A stretch of DNA of 64,000 nt from DATGUA01 sp035301545 (GTDB lineage Bacteria; Bacillota; Clostridia; Tissierellales; Tissierellaceae). Every line of letters begins with the position of its first letter. The first letter of the stretch is position 1. The notes under the pieces were generated by a model. The model was not told the origin of the DNA. It did not search any database and saw only the letters and a program-made list of their open reading frames with translations. Shown one piece after another: positions 7,513 to 16,615 of the stretch. The stretch covers positions 1-64,000 of the forward strand of contig DATGUA010000045.1 of the NCBI GenBank assembly GCA_035301545.1, given 5' to 3'. Both the position numbers and the translations under genes were made by a program.

Positions 7513-9289
7513 ATATTTTTTTAATTTTATTTATAGCCTTTTTAGAAGGGGTAATATTTATAGTTTTAAAGTTTTCATAGCTTACCATTCCAGGCTTTCC
7601 ACCTCGGATCTTTTTAATATTTTTTCTTTCTGTAAAATCTACTGATACATTACTACTATTTTTACCTTTACTGAAATAGGCCGCCAAAGTAGATGCTTCT
7701 TCTAATGTTCCAGATGGAACCTCTTGATTATTACTTTTTTTGATAATGACATGACTACCAGGCATATTTTGAACATGTAGCCATATATCTTCACGATTTG
7801 CAAACTGTAGAGTCAAATATTCGTTTTGCCGATTGTTTTTTCCTACATATATATGAAAACCATCTTGTGAGACATAATGATGTGGTGCTGAAAGTTTAAT
7901 TTTTTTCTTATTTTTATGTTTCCTTTTGTTTCTATCTCGTATATATCCTTCAGCGATTAATTCCTCTCTAATTTCATCTAATTCCTCGATCTCATTAGCA
8001 TTATCTAAACTTACTAAAACATGTTCTAGATATGATATTTCTGATTCAGTTTCAGGAATTTGTTTTAAAAGTAATATCTCTGCATTTTTAAGTTTAGAAT
8101 ATTTTTTATAATATCTTTGAGCATTTTCTGGAGCTGAAATCTTTTTATTTAAAGGTATATTTATTAAATTTAAATTCTCATCATAAAAATTTTCTAATTG
8201 AACTTCTTCCTCTCCTTTAGGTATTCTATGAATATTTGCAGATATAATATCTGCATAAACTTTAAATTTATCGCGATCTTTACTAGATAATAATTCTTCT
8301 TTTTGTTTTACAAGTTTGTTTGTTGCTCTATCAAGTTTAATCTTAATAGTTTTCTTTATACTTTGGGATTTTTGAGATGTTTGATTAGATACATTTTTTT
8401 TTCTATATACTATATCTAATACTTCAGATATACTAGATAAAAAGTGTTTATTATTTTGTCCATACTGATTTAGATCAATGGAATAGAAAGCTATGATTTT
8501 ATCTGAATTATCATTATCAATATATAAAGGAGTGAAATTTTCTTTATCTACAGTATCTAAAAATTTACTAAAGGTATCATATATTGTATTTAATTCTTCA
8601 TTTTGTAAGCTTCCGATAGATCTATTAATATCAATATTAGAGTTATAACAAATTTCTTTACTTATCATAGGGCTTAAACCTATATAATTAAAATAAAAGA
8701 ATTTAAATAGATCTAATTTTTGTTTTTCATTTTCTAAGAGATTATAAAATTCATCTTTTGAAGTTGTTAATGGGTTAGACTTATTTTGAGATGGTGGTAT
8801 TTCATAGGTAAATCCAGGAAGAATTTGTCTAATTCTACTCATACCTTGTGAAACCCTAATAATAGAATCAATTATTTTATTGTTCTTTTTGTTTATAAGA
8901 ATAATATTACTATGTCGTCCCATAATTTCAATTGCTAATCTCATCTCTGAAGACTCGCCTAGTTCATCTAAGGTAGATATATCAATGAAAATCAGTCTAT
9001 CCATATTGAATTGTTCTATATTAAGAATAATTCCTCCTAAAAGATGTTTTCTAAGCAGCATGCAAAACATTGGAGGGGTTTGTGGATTTTTCTTAGCATG
9101 ATTACTTAAATATATTCTAGGATTATTACTACTGGCAGATATTAATAATCTATGATTAGATCCTCTACTATGAAGGACTAAGGATAATTCATCTTCTTCT
9201 GGTTGAAAAATTCTGTCTACTCTAGATCCTAACAATTTTTCTTTTAATTCTTTAACAATAGATTTTGTTACTACACCATCAAATGACAT
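7511..9289 (-). CDS. rqcH: RqcH (NFACT) ribosome quality control protein
   Basis: RqcH binds stalled 50S subunits carrying peptidyl-tRNA, recruits alanyl-tRNA and adds C-terminal alanine tails that mark the peptide for degradation. The 592-residue protein has the NFACT-N domain (SFDGVVTKSIVKELKEKLLG, then GSRVDRIFQP), the conserved D97-R98 pair (FNMDRL) needed for tRNA selection in the Bacillus protein, and IMGRHSNIILIN. Helix-hairpin-helix and coiled-coil segments follow (about 300-430), then the NFACT-R domain (HHYVSQDGFHIYVGKNNRQNE, IWLHVQNMPGSHVII). GGAGGAATTTAT precedes its ATG. It is a single minus-strand unit. Such proteins were formerly annotated as fibronectin-binding (FbpA), a role that does not fit a cytoplasmic protein. 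Confidence 0.95.
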   Translation of the reverse strand: MSFDGVVTKSIVKELKEKLLGSRVDRIFQPEEDELSLVLHSRGSNHRLLISASSNNPRIYLSNHAKKNPQTPPMFCMLLRKHLLGGIILNIEQFNMDRLIFIDISTLDELGESSEMRLAIEIMGRHSNIILINKKNNKIIDSIIRVSQGMSRIRQILPGFTYEIPPSQNKSNPLTTSKDEFYNLLENEKQKLDLFKFFYFNYIGLSPMISKEICYNSNIDINRSIGSLQNEELNTIYDTFSKFLDTVDKENFTPLYIDNDNSDKIIAFYSIDLNQYGQNNKHFLSSISEVLDIVYRKKNVSNQTSQKSQSIKKTIKIKLDRATNKLVKQKEELLSSKDRDKFKVYADIISANIHRIPKGEEEVQLENFYDENLNLINIPLNKKISAPENAQRYYKKYSKLKNAEILLLKQIPETESEISYLEHVLVSLDNANEIEELDEIREELIAEGYIRDRNKRKHKNKKKIKLSAPHHYVSQDGFHIYVGKNNRQNEYLTLQFANREDIWLHVQNMPGSHVIIKKSNNQEVPSGTLEEASTLAAYFSKGKNSSNVSVDFTERKNIKKIRGGKPGMVSYENFKTINITPSKKAINKIKKI

Positions 9290-9320
9290 ATAAATTCCTC
9301 CAAACTTAATTTCTACCTAA

Positions 9321-9349
9321 AGTATATCAGTTTAATGGTTAATTATAAA
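9321..9349 (-). promoter_or_regulatory. Promoter for rqcH
   Basis: Read on the minus strand: TTTATA (9349-9344), a 17-base spacer, then TATACT (9326-9321) preceded by TGA, an extended -10. It lies about 32 bases upstream of the rqcH start codon. Confidence 0.5.
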
Positions 9350-9444
9350 GAAAATGTATATATTAATATTTCGTAACAAGTAGTAGATTATTATCATATT
9401 AAAGTATATAATGACTTATTATAGACAAATTAGGAGTGATGAAT

Positions 9445-10326
9445 TTGATAAGGAGCATGACCGGCTATGGAAAAGGAGAACATGAAAATCAATTATATAG
9501 ATTTAGTGTAGAGATGAAGTCTGTTAATCATAGATATAATGATATATATATTAGAATGCCTAAACATATATCCTATTTAGAGGAAAAGATAAAGAGAATT
9601 ATTAAAAATGAGATTAAGAGAGGTAAGATAGATGTATTTATTAATCTAGAATACCTAGAAGATTCTGCAATGGATGTAAAGGTAGATATTCCTCTAGCTA
9701 AATCCTATAAATCTGCTTTAAATGAATTAATTTTAGAATTAGATCTAAAAGATTATGTTAAATTAAATAATATTTTACATATGGACAATGTAATTAATTC
9801 TGAACGAAAAGATGTAGATGAAGAAGAAATTGAGGACTGTCTCAAAAAGGCTATCAATATTGGATTAGAACAAATGGTTAATATGAGGATGGCAGAAGGT
9901 AAAGAACTTAAAGAAGATATGATATTAAAATTAAAAAATGTAGAAGAAAACTTAATATTTATAGAAAAGAGAGCTCCTAATGTAGTATTAGAGTATAAAG
10001 AAAAATTAAGTGAAAGAATAGAAGAATTATTAAATGATGATATAGACTTAGATGAAGACAAATTGAATAATGAAGTTGCATTCTTTGCTGATAGAAGTAG
10101 TATAGATGAAGAAATTGTGAGGCTAAAAAGTCATATAAAGCAATTTTATTTAATATTAGAAGAAGAGAATAGTATAGGAAGAAAATTAGATTTTTTAATT
10201 CAAGAACTAAATAGGGAAATTAATACTATTGGTAGTAAATCTAATGATATAAGTATTTCTAAACTAGTAGTAGATATAAAAAGTGAATTAGAAAAAATAA
10301 GAGAGCAAGTTCAAAATATTGAATAA
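9445..10326 (+). CDS. yicC: YicC/YloC family endoribonuclease
   Basis: YicC-type proteins are hexameric endoribonucleases that cut structured RNAs. The N-terminal signature IRSMTGYGKGE followed by VEMKSVNHRYNDIYIRMP and the C-terminal DUF1732 signature (EEIVRLKSHIKQF, then IGRKLDFLIQELNREINTIGSKS) are unambiguous. Family members begin MIRSMTGYG, so I place the start at TTG 9445, 7 bases after AGGAGTG (9432-9438). GTG 9436 and ATG 9439 lie in or next to the ribosome binding site. The protein is about 293 residues. It opens the conserved yicC-remA-gmk-rpoZ-coaBC-priA-def-fmt array. Confidence 0.94.
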   Translation: MIRSMTGYGKGEHENQLYRFSVEMKSVNHRYNDIYIRMPKHISYLEEKIKRIIKNEIKRGKIDVFINLEYLEDSAMDVKVDIPLAKSYKSALNELILELDLKDYVKLNNILHMDNVINSERKDVDEEEIEDCLKKAINIGLEQMVNMRMAEGKELKEDMILKLKNVEENLIFIEKRAPNVVLEYKEKLSERIEELLNDDIDLDEDKLNNEVAFFADRSSIDEEIVRLKSHIKQFYLILEEENSIGRKLDFLIQELNREINTIGSKSNDISISKLVVDIKSELEKIREQVQNIE

Positions 10327-10341
10327 TAAGGATGAGTTTGT

Positions 10342-10599
10342 ATGGATATAAAAATGATTAACGTAGGATTTGGAAATATTGTTTCGGCAAATAGGATTAT
10401 TACTGCAGTAAGTCCTGATTCAGCTCCTTTAAAGAGAACAATACAGGAAAGTAGGGATAATGGTTATTTGATAGATGCTACATATGGAAGAAGAACTAGA
10501 GGAGTAATAGTAATGGATAGTGGCCATATAGTATTGACTGCACTACAACCTGAAACTATTGCCAAGCGTTTGTCATCTAATGAAATAAGTGAGGAATAA
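10342..10599 (+). CDS. remA: RemA family DNA-binding regulator (DUF370)
   Basis: RemA activates extracellular-matrix operons in Bacillus by binding DNA as a ring-shaped oligomer. The 85-residue protein carries the family pattern NVGFGNIVSANRIITAVSPDSAPLKR and the invariant DATYGRRTRGVIVMDSGHIVLTALQPET (in two adjoining parts). It lies between yicC and gmk as in most Firmicutes. Its local targets in anaerobic Clostridia are unknown. The ATG at 10342 follows AAGGATGA. Confidence 0.94.
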   Translation: MDIKMINVGFGNIVSANRIITAVSPDSAPLKRTIQESRDNGYLIDATYGRRTRGVIVMDSGHIVLTALQPETIAKRLSSNEISEE

Positions 10600-10617
10600 T
10601 ATGTGGAAGGATGGTGG

Positions 10618-11238
10618 ATGAAGTTGTCACAAGGTTTTTTATTAGTTATATCAGGTCCGTCAGGATCTGGGAAAGGTACTGTAAGTCACAAATTATTAAG
10701 TCAAAATCAAGACATTATATTTTCTGTTTCAGCAACTACCAGAAGACCAAGAGTAGGAGAAATAGATGGAGAAAATTATTTTTTCTTAGAAGAGAAAGAA
10801 TTTAAAGATATGACTCAAAACAATGAGTTTTTAGAATATGCTTTTGTTCATAATAATTATTATGGAACACCAAGGAAATTTGTATTAGATGAAATAGATA
10901 AAGGTGAAATAGTATTATTAGAGATAGACGTACAAGGTGCTTTACAAATTAAAAAGAATTATAAAAATGTTGTGTTTGTATTCTTATTACCTCCAACTAT
11001 GGATGAGTTGAGAAACCGTATAGTTAAAAGAGGAACTGAATCTCAAGAAGATATAGAGAGAAGATTTAAGAATGCTTTTGAAGAATTAAATTTTGTAGGG
11101 GAATATGATTATTTTGTTGTAAATGATAAAGTGGAAAATGCAGTTCAAAATATAGAAAATATTATTGAAGCTGAAAAGTTAAGAGTAAAACGTCATTCTG
11201 ATATTAAGAATAAAATTATTTCAAAGGAGGAAGATTAA
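10618..11238 (+). CDS. gmk: Guanylate kinase
   Basis: Gmk phosphorylates GMP to GDP with ATP, essential for GTP and ppGpp supply. The P-loop GPSGSGKGT is at about residues 13-21, followed by SVSATTRRPRVGEIDGENYFF (GMP-binding; quoted here in part), EYAFVHNNYYGTPR, VLLEIDVQGALQIKK and RIVKRGTESQEDIERR (lid). I choose ATG 10618; GTG 10603 adds five residues and lies upstream of the GGAAGGATGG ribosome binding site. Length is 206 residues, normal. Its stop codon overlaps the rpoZ start by one base, so the two are translationally coupled. Confidence 0.96.
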   Translation: MKLSQGFLLVISGPSGSGKGTVSHKLLSQNQDIIFSVSATTRRPRVGEIDGENYFFLEEKEFKDMTQNNEFLEYAFVHNNYYGTPRKFVLDEIDKGEIVLLEIDVQGALQIKKNYKNVVFVFLLPPTMDELRNRIVKRGTESQEDIERRFKNAFEELNFVGEYDYFVVNDKVENAVQNIENIIEAEKLRVKRHSDIKNKIISKEED

Positions 11239-11447
11239 TGTTAAATCCATCATTTGATCATGTATTAGACGAAGGTGACAATAGATATACACTAATTATG
11301 TTGACAGCTAAAAGAGCTAGGCAAATAATTGATGGTAGTCCGGTATTAGTAGAGACTGATTCAGGACAACCGGTTACTATAGCAATAGAAGAAATTATTG
11401 AAGATAAGGTAAAGTATAAAAATCCGACTATAGATAATGTAAAGTAG
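11238..11447 (+). CDS. rpoZ: RNA polymerase omega subunit
   Basis: A 69-residue omega subunit that helps fold the beta-prime subunit of RNA polymerase. Visible family blocks are NRYTLIMLTAKRARQI and EEIIEDKVKYKNP. The start ATG shares its A with the gmk stop (TAATG), and AAGGAGGAAG lies just upstream inside gmk. Position between gmk and coaBC is conserved in Gram-positive bacteria. Confidence 0.94.
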   Translation: MLNPSFDHVLDEGDNRYTLIMLTAKRARQIIDGSPVLVETDSGQPVTIAIEEIIEDKVKYKNPTIDNVK

Positions 11448-11456
11448 GTGTAAAGG

Positions 11457-12665
11457 ATGCTAAAAGGAAAAAATATATTATTAGGAGTAACTGGAGGAAT
11501 AGCTGTATATAAAGTAGCCGATTTAGTTAGTAGATTGAGAAAACAAAATGCGAATGTCGAAGTTATTATGACTGATGCAGCTATGGAATTTGTAAATCCA
11601 ATGACTTTTCAAACTATGTCTAATAGACCAGTTCATACCGATATGTTTAATAAAATTCATGTATATGATGTCGAACATATTTCTTTGGCTCAGAAAGCAG
11701 ATATTATATTAGTTGCTCCAGCTACTGCTAATACAATAGGGAAAATAGCTAACGGTATGGCAGATAATTTATTAACTACTGTCATTATGGCTTCTAAATC
11801 TAAACTGATTTTTGCTCCTGCTATGAATACTGATATGTATAATAATCCTATAGTTCAAGAAAATATTAGGAAGTTAGAATCTCTAGGTAGCAAATTTATT
11901 CCACCAGGTATAGGATTATTGGCTTGTGGGGATTATGGAGCAGGAAAGATGGCAGAACCTGAGGACATAGTAGAGTATGTAAGATCATCACTAGTAGAAA
12001 AAGACCTGTTAAACAAGAAAATAGTTATAACAGCTGGGCCTACTATTGAATATTTAGATCCTATACGGTATATTTCGAATCATTCGAGTGGGAAGATGGG
12101 TTATGCTTTAGCAAAAAAAGCTAGTGAACGAGGAGCAAAAACAATATTAATATCTGGGCCTACTTCTTTAACTCCTCCTATAGGTGTAGAAGTTGTTAAT
12201 GTTAACACAACTGAAGAAATGTTTAAAGCTGTAGGAATATATTTTGATGAATGTGATGCTTTAATTAAAGCTGCTGCACCTTCAGATTATAAACCAAGTA
12301 AAGTTGAAGAGAATAAGATTAAAAAGAAAGAACAAGAAGATGAGGAATTAAATATTAAGTTTATGAAAAATACTGATATTGTAAAATATTATGGTAATTT
12401 AAAAGAAGATCAAATAGTAGTAGGATTTGCTGCAGAGACTGAAAATCTATTAGATAATGCTATGGAAAAAATAGAGAAAAAGAACTTAGATTTTATAGTT
12501 GCAAATGATATTACTAAAAAAGGTGCAGGATTTAATAAAGATACTAATATTGTAAACATTATAGACAGAAATACTAATATAGATAAATATCCTATAATGA
12601 GTAAAGAGAAAGTAGCTAATATAATTATTGATAAAATAATTAGTACAATAGATAATAAAAGCTAG
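11457..12665 (+). CDS. coaBC: Bifunctional phosphopantothenoylcysteine synthetase/decarboxylase
   Basis: CoaBC joins cysteine to 4'-phosphopantothenate (CoaB) and decarboxylates the product (CoaC) in coenzyme A synthesis. The N-terminal flavoprotein half shows GVTGGIAVYK, the catalytic histidine near residue 74 (VEHISL), PAMNTDMY at 121-128, and the proton-donor cysteine at about 157 in LLACGDYGAGKM. The C-terminal half begins at KKIVITAGPTIEYLDPIR, with ISNHSSGKMGYALA and KAAAPSDYKP. The 402-residue length fits a full fusion. coaD (29482) supplies a later step of the same pathway. The stop codon lies within a terminator hairpin. Confidence 0.96.
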   Translation: MLKGKNILLGVTGGIAVYKVADLVSRLRKQNANVEVIMTDAAMEFVNPMTFQTMSNRPVHTDMFNKIHVYDVEHISLAQKADIILVAPATANTIGKIANGMADNLLTTVIMASKSKLIFAPAMNTDMYNNPIVQENIRKLESLGSKFIPPGIGLLACGDYGAGKMAEPEDIVEYVRSSLVEKDLLNKKIVITAGPTIEYLDPIRYISNHSSGKMGYALAKKASERGAKTILISGPTSLTPPIGVEVVNVNTTEEMFKAVGIYFDECDALIKAAAPSDYKPSKVEENKIKKKEQEDEELNIKFMKNTDIVKYYGNLKEDQIVVGFAAETENLLDNAMEKIEKKNLDFIVANDITKKGAGFNKDTNIVNIIDRNTNIDKYPIMSKEKVANIIIDKIISTIDNKS

Positions 12666-12687
12666 TATATACTAGCTTTTATTTTTT
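12657..12687 (+). terminator. Terminator after coaBC
   Basis: AAAAGCTAG (12657-12665) pairs with CTAGCTTTT (12672-12680) around a 6-base loop, followed by ATTTTTT. The left arm contains the coaBC stop codon. Read-through into priA, 20 bases further on, seems likely because no separate promoter is obvious. Confidence 0.75.
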
Positions 12688-12706
12688 CAAAATAAAGGGG
12701 ATTTTT

Positions 12707-15172
12707 ATGAGTAGAAAGTATGGAAAAGTAATTGTAGATAATAAAGCTTCTGAACTAGATAGGCTATTTACATACATTATAGATGAAGAGCATACAGATA
12801 TAATTAAAAAAGGTATGAGGGTAATAGTTCCTTTTGGAAGAGGTAATAAAATTGTAAATGCTTTATTAGTAGATATGGATACAGAATTTCATGGAGATTA
12901 TAAATTAAAGAAAATAATAGATATATTAGATGATAAGCCTATTATATCTTCAAAATTAATAGATTTAGGAATGTGGATTAAAAAATCTTATTTATCCTCT
13001 TATAGAAGTGCTTTTCAACCAATATTACCACCTGGAGACTATAAAAAGGTAAACTCTTTTGTTTCTTTAAAGTTTGCTAATCCTAAACATGTTTCTATAG
13101 AGGAAAAAAAGATAATAGATTATTTAAAAGATAAAGATATAGTGTTATTATCTGATTTGAAAAAGGAGACAAACATTCCATATATTAATAAGTATTTAAA
13201 TTCATTAGAACATTCGGGAATAATCGAGACTACTATTGATATAAGAACTACTATTACCAAGAAAAAGATAAAATGGGTCAAGTTAAAGGATTTTGATATA
13301 GAATTAGATGAAATTATTGATATTATAGGGAATAGAGCGAAAAAGCAGATTCAAATAGCGCAATATCTTTATAATAGTGGAGAGCTGGAAGTTAATAAAG
13401 TATTAAAAGAATTAAAAACTAGTTTAAGTGTATTAAGGGCTTTAGAGGATAAAGGTATAGTGGAAATATTTGATAAAGAAGTTGACAGGGAACCTATTAA
13501 AAGGGAAATTCCAAAATATCATAAACATGTTTTAAGTAGTAAACAAAGAAAGGTATTTGATCAGATCAATTATTATGCTGATAATAAATTAAACAACAGA
13601 TTTTTGATTCATGGTGTTACAGGCAGTGGTAAGACTGAGATATACTTACAATTAGTAGAAAAAATGCTAGAAAAAAATAAAGATTCTATTATATTAGTTC
13701 CAGAAATATCTCTAACTCCCCAGACTATAGATCGATTTGTAGGTAGATTTGGTGATAATGTAGCGATACTTCATAGTAGATTATCTCAAGGAGAGAGATT
13801 TGATCAGTGGAGAATGATTAAAGAAGGAAAAGTTAAAATAGTAATTGGTGCAAGATCTGCTGTATTTGCACCTTTTTCAAATCTAGGTCTAATTATAATA
13901 GATGAAGAACATGAATCTACTTATAAATCTTCACAAAATCCTAAATATGATACTGTTGAAGTTGCATCAAAAAGAATAGATATGGATGATGGAATATTAG
14001 TATTAGGAACCGCTACCCCTTCTATAGAAACTTATAATAAAGCACTTAATAGAGATATTAAATTATTAGAATTAGCAGAGAGAGTCAACAAAAAAGAAAT
14101 GCCAGAAATTCAATTAGTAGATATGCGGGATGAATTAAATAAGGGTAATAGATCGATGTTTAGTAATTCTCTTTATAGAGAAATAGAAAATACTTTAAAG
14201 AATAAAAAGCAAATTATCCTATTTTTAAATAGACGAGGTTTTTCCACTTTTGTATCCTGTCGTAAATGTGGATATGTAGCAAAATGTGAAAATTGCGATA
14301 TCTCTATGACCTATTATAGACATATTAATAAATTACGTTGTCATTATTGTGGAATTACAGAAGAAGTACCTATAGTTTGTCCCGAATGTAAAAGTAAATA
14401 TATTAAACATTTTGGAGTAGGGACAGAACAAGTAGAAAAACTAACTAGGGAAACTTTTCCTGAAGTAAAAGTAGCAAGAATGGACCGAGATACTACTACT
14501 AGTAAGGATAGTTACGAAGAAATACTAACTGACATGAAAAATAAAAAAATTGATATATTGATAGGTACTCAGATGATTGCAAAAGGATTAGATTTTGAAA
14601 ATGTAACTTTAGTAGGAATCATAGCTGCTGACACGACTATAAACTTACCAGATTATAGATCACCTGAGAATTCATTTCAATTAATAACACAAGTCGCAGG
14701 TAGAGCTGGTAGAGGAAAACATAAAGGTAAGGTAGTTTTACAAACTTATAATCCAAAACATTATAGTATAGTGTATGCAAAAGCACAGGCTTATAAAAGT
14801 TTTTATAATACAGAAATCACTTTAAGAAAAGAGTTTTTGTATCCACCTTTTATTAAATTAATAAATATTTTGATTTATGGTGAAGACCAATATAAAGTTG
14901 GTAATTTGTCTAAAAAAGTATATAATATTATTGGAAGAGTGATCCATGGTATGTATAAGGATAGGTATAGAGATTATATTATAGGACCTTATCCTGCACC
15001 TTTAGAAAGAATTAAAAACAATTATAGATATCAAATATTAATTAAAAGTCAAATTGAAGAACTAGATAAAATAAAAGATTTGGTTTATAAAGTTTGTATT
15101 TCTAATGAATATAATTTAGATATGAAAGATTTAAAAATAAGTATAGATATTAATCCAATATCTATTTTATAG
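12707..15172 (+). CDS. priA: Primosomal replication restart helicase PriA
   Basis: PriA recognises stalled or collapsed forks and reloads the replicative helicase. The 821-residue protein has the N-terminal DNA-binding domain (DRLFTYIID, VPFGRGNK), a helicase core with Walker A HGVTGSGKTEIYL at about residues 303-315, IIDEEHESTYK (Walker B), GTATPSIETY and TQMIAKGLDFENVTLVGI, and eight cysteines in paired CxxC motifs (CRKCGYVAKCENC, CHYCGITEEVPIVCPEC) that bind two zinc ions. Length is normal. The start ATG 12707 follows AAAGGGGA. Its stop overlaps the region just before def. Confidence 0.96.
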   Translation: MSRKYGKVIVDNKASELDRLFTYIIDEEHTDIIKKGMRVIVPFGRGNKIVNALLVDMDTEFHGDYKLKKIIDILDDKPIISSKLIDLGMWIKKSYLSSYRSAFQPILPPGDYKKVNSFVSLKFANPKHVSIEEKKIIDYLKDKDIVLLSDLKKETNIPYINKYLNSLEHSGIIETTIDIRTTITKKKIKWVKLKDFDIELDEIIDIIGNRAKKQIQIAQYLYNSGELEVNKVLKELKTSLSVLRALEDKGIVEIFDKEVDREPIKREIPKYHKHVLSSKQRKVFDQINYYADNKLNNRFLIHGVTGSGKTEIYLQLVEKMLEKNKDSIILVPEISLTPQTIDRFVGRFGDNVAILHSRLSQGERFDQWRMIKEGKVKIVIGARSAVFAPFSNLGLIIIDEEHESTYKSSQNPKYDTVEVASKRIDMDDGILVLGTATPSIETYNKALNRDIKLLELAERVNKKEMPEIQLVDMRDELNKGNRSMFSNSLYREIENTLKNKKQIILFLNRRGFSTFVSCRKCGYVAKCENCDISMTYYRHINKLRCHYCGITEEVPIVCPECKSKYIKHFGVGTEQVEKLTRETFPEVKVARMDRDTTTSKDSYEEILTDMKNKKIDILIGTQMIAKGLDFENVTLVGIIAADTTINLPDYRSPENSFQLITQVAGRAGRGKHKGKVVLQTYNPKHYSIVYAKAQAYKSFYNTEITLRKEFLYPPFIKLINILIYGEDQYKVGNLSKKVYNIIGRVIHGMYKDRYRDYIIGPYPAPLERIKNNYRYQILIKSQIEELDKIKDLVYKVCISNEYNLDMKDLKISIDINPISIL

Positions 15173-15189
15173 TGGAAGGAGTTATATGT

Positions 15190-15657
15190 ATGGCATTAAG
15201 AAAGATTAGATTGGAAGGAGATCCAATACTAAGAAAAAAAGCAAGAGAAGTTGAAAATGTAGATGATAGAGTAAAGACTTTATTAGATGATATGGTAGAT
15301 ACTATGAATGAAGCTAACGGTATAGGTTTAGCTGCACCTCAGGTTGGAATATTAAGAAGGGTAATAGTTATTGATATAGGAGATGGACCTATTAAATTAA
15401 TAAATCCTGAATTTGTAGATAAAAATGGTGAACAGGTTGAAGTAGAAGGATGTCTATCGATACCTAATTTAGCTGGAACTGTAAAAAGACCTAATTGGGT
15501 AAAAATAAAATATATAGATATAAATAATGAAGAGCGAATTATTGAAGGTGATGGTTTATTAGCTAGGGTATTATGTCATGAAATAGATCATTTAGATGGT
15601 ATACTATATACAGATAAGGTTATAGAATATGTAGATTTAGAAGAAGAGGGTGAGTAA
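15190..15657 (+). CDS. def: Peptide deformylase
   Basis: Def removes the N-formyl group from nascent proteins. The three catalytic motifs are present: GIGLAAPQVG, EGCLSIP (metal-binding Cys) and HEIDHLDG (two metal-binding His and catalytic Glu). I use ATG 15190 (MALRKIRLEGDPIL), since GGAAGGAG at 15174-15181 is the ribosome binding site; the GTG at 15172 precedes that site. Length is about 155 residues. fmt follows with an overlap or very short gap, pairing formylation and deformylation functions. Confidence 0.96.
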   Translation: MALRKIRLEGDPILRKKAREVENVDDRVKTLLDDMVDTMNEANGIGLAAPQVGILRRVIVIDIGDGPIKLINPEFVDKNGEQVEVEGCLSIPNLAGTVKRPNWVKIKYIDINNEERIIEGDGLLARVLCHEIDHLDGILYTDKVIEYVDLEEEGE

Positions 15658-15664
15658 TTATAAT

Positions 15665-16594
15665 ATGAAAATAATTTATGCCGGTACTCCAGATTTTGCA
15701 GTGCCTACATTAGAAAGATTGTATAATGAAAACTATAATATCCAATTAGTTATAACTCAAAAAGATAGACGACGAGGGAGAGGTAAAAAGAAACAATATA
15801 CTCCTGTGAAACAGAAAGCTAAGGAATTGGATTTAGAGGTATTTCAACCAGAGGATATTAACAATGAGGAATCCATTGAAAAACTTAAGGATTTAAATCC
15901 AGATATAATGATAGTGGCAGCCTTTGGGCAAATATTTAAAAAAGAAGTTCTTGAAATACCTAAATATGGATGTGTAAACCTTCATGCATCATTATTGCCT
16001 AAATATAGAGGAGCAGCACCTATTAATTGGGCAATAATAAAAGGTGAGAAAGAGACGGGAATCACTCTTATGGATATGGAGGAAGGTTTAGATACAGGAG
16101 ATATTATTAGAAAACAATCTATTACTATAGAGAAAGATGATGATAGTCAATCAATTCATGATAAATTATCTATTTTAGGATCTGATTTATTGATTGAAAC
16201 TATAGAGGATATTGTAAAAGTTACTGTAAAAAGAGTGCCACAGGATGAAGACTTATCAACTTATGCACCGATGTTGTTTCGAGATACAGGAAAGATTGAT
16301 TGGAATCAAAGTGCCGAAGATATATTTAATTTAATTAGAGGATTAAAACCTTGGCCAGGTGCATATACAAATTATAAAGATGAAGTAGTAAAAATCCATA
16401 AAGCTAGCATTTCATCTAGAATAAAAAATGGAGAACCAGGTGAAATTGTTAAAGTGGATAACAGTGGAATATATGTAAATGCTTTAGATGATACTATAGT
16501 TATTGAAGAACTACAATTTCCAAATAAAAGAAAAATGAAAACTAAGGATTACTTAGCTGGTAATTCTATTGAATTGAATACCATACTAGGATAA
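15665..16594 (+). CDS. fmt: Methionyl-tRNA formyltransferase
   Basis: Fmt transfers formyl from 10-formyl-tetrahydrofolate to Met-tRNA(fMet), enabling normal initiation. It has MKIIYAGTPDFAVPTLERL at the N-terminus, the catalytic region VNLHASLLPKYRGAAPINWA, GETETGITLMDMEEGLDTGDI-type sequence (here GEKETGITLMDMEEGLDTGD), and a C-terminal tRNA-binding domain from about residue 205 (LKPWPGAYTNYKDE). ATG 15665 is chosen; GTG 15650 overlaps def. Length is about 309 residues. In many Clostridia the next genes are a zinc peptidase and rsmB; here the first is broken and the second is missing. Confidence 0.95.
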   Translation: MKIIYAGTPDFAVPTLERLYNENYNIQLVITQKDRRRGRGKKKQYTPVKQKAKELDLEVFQPEDINNEESIEKLKDLNPDIMIVAAFGQIFKKEVLEIPKYGCVNLHASLLPKYRGAAPINWAIIKGEKETGITLMDMEEGLDTGDIIRKQSITIEKDDDSQSIHDKLSILGSDLLIETIEDIVKVTVKRVPQDEDLSTYAPMLFRDTGKIDWNQSAEDIFNLIRGLKPWPGAYTNYKDEVVKIHKASISSRIKNGEPGEIVKVDNSGIYVNALDDTIVIEELQFPNKRKMKTKDYLAGNSIELNTILG

Positions 16595-16615
16595 TATTAG
16601 GAAGGAAATTAAATC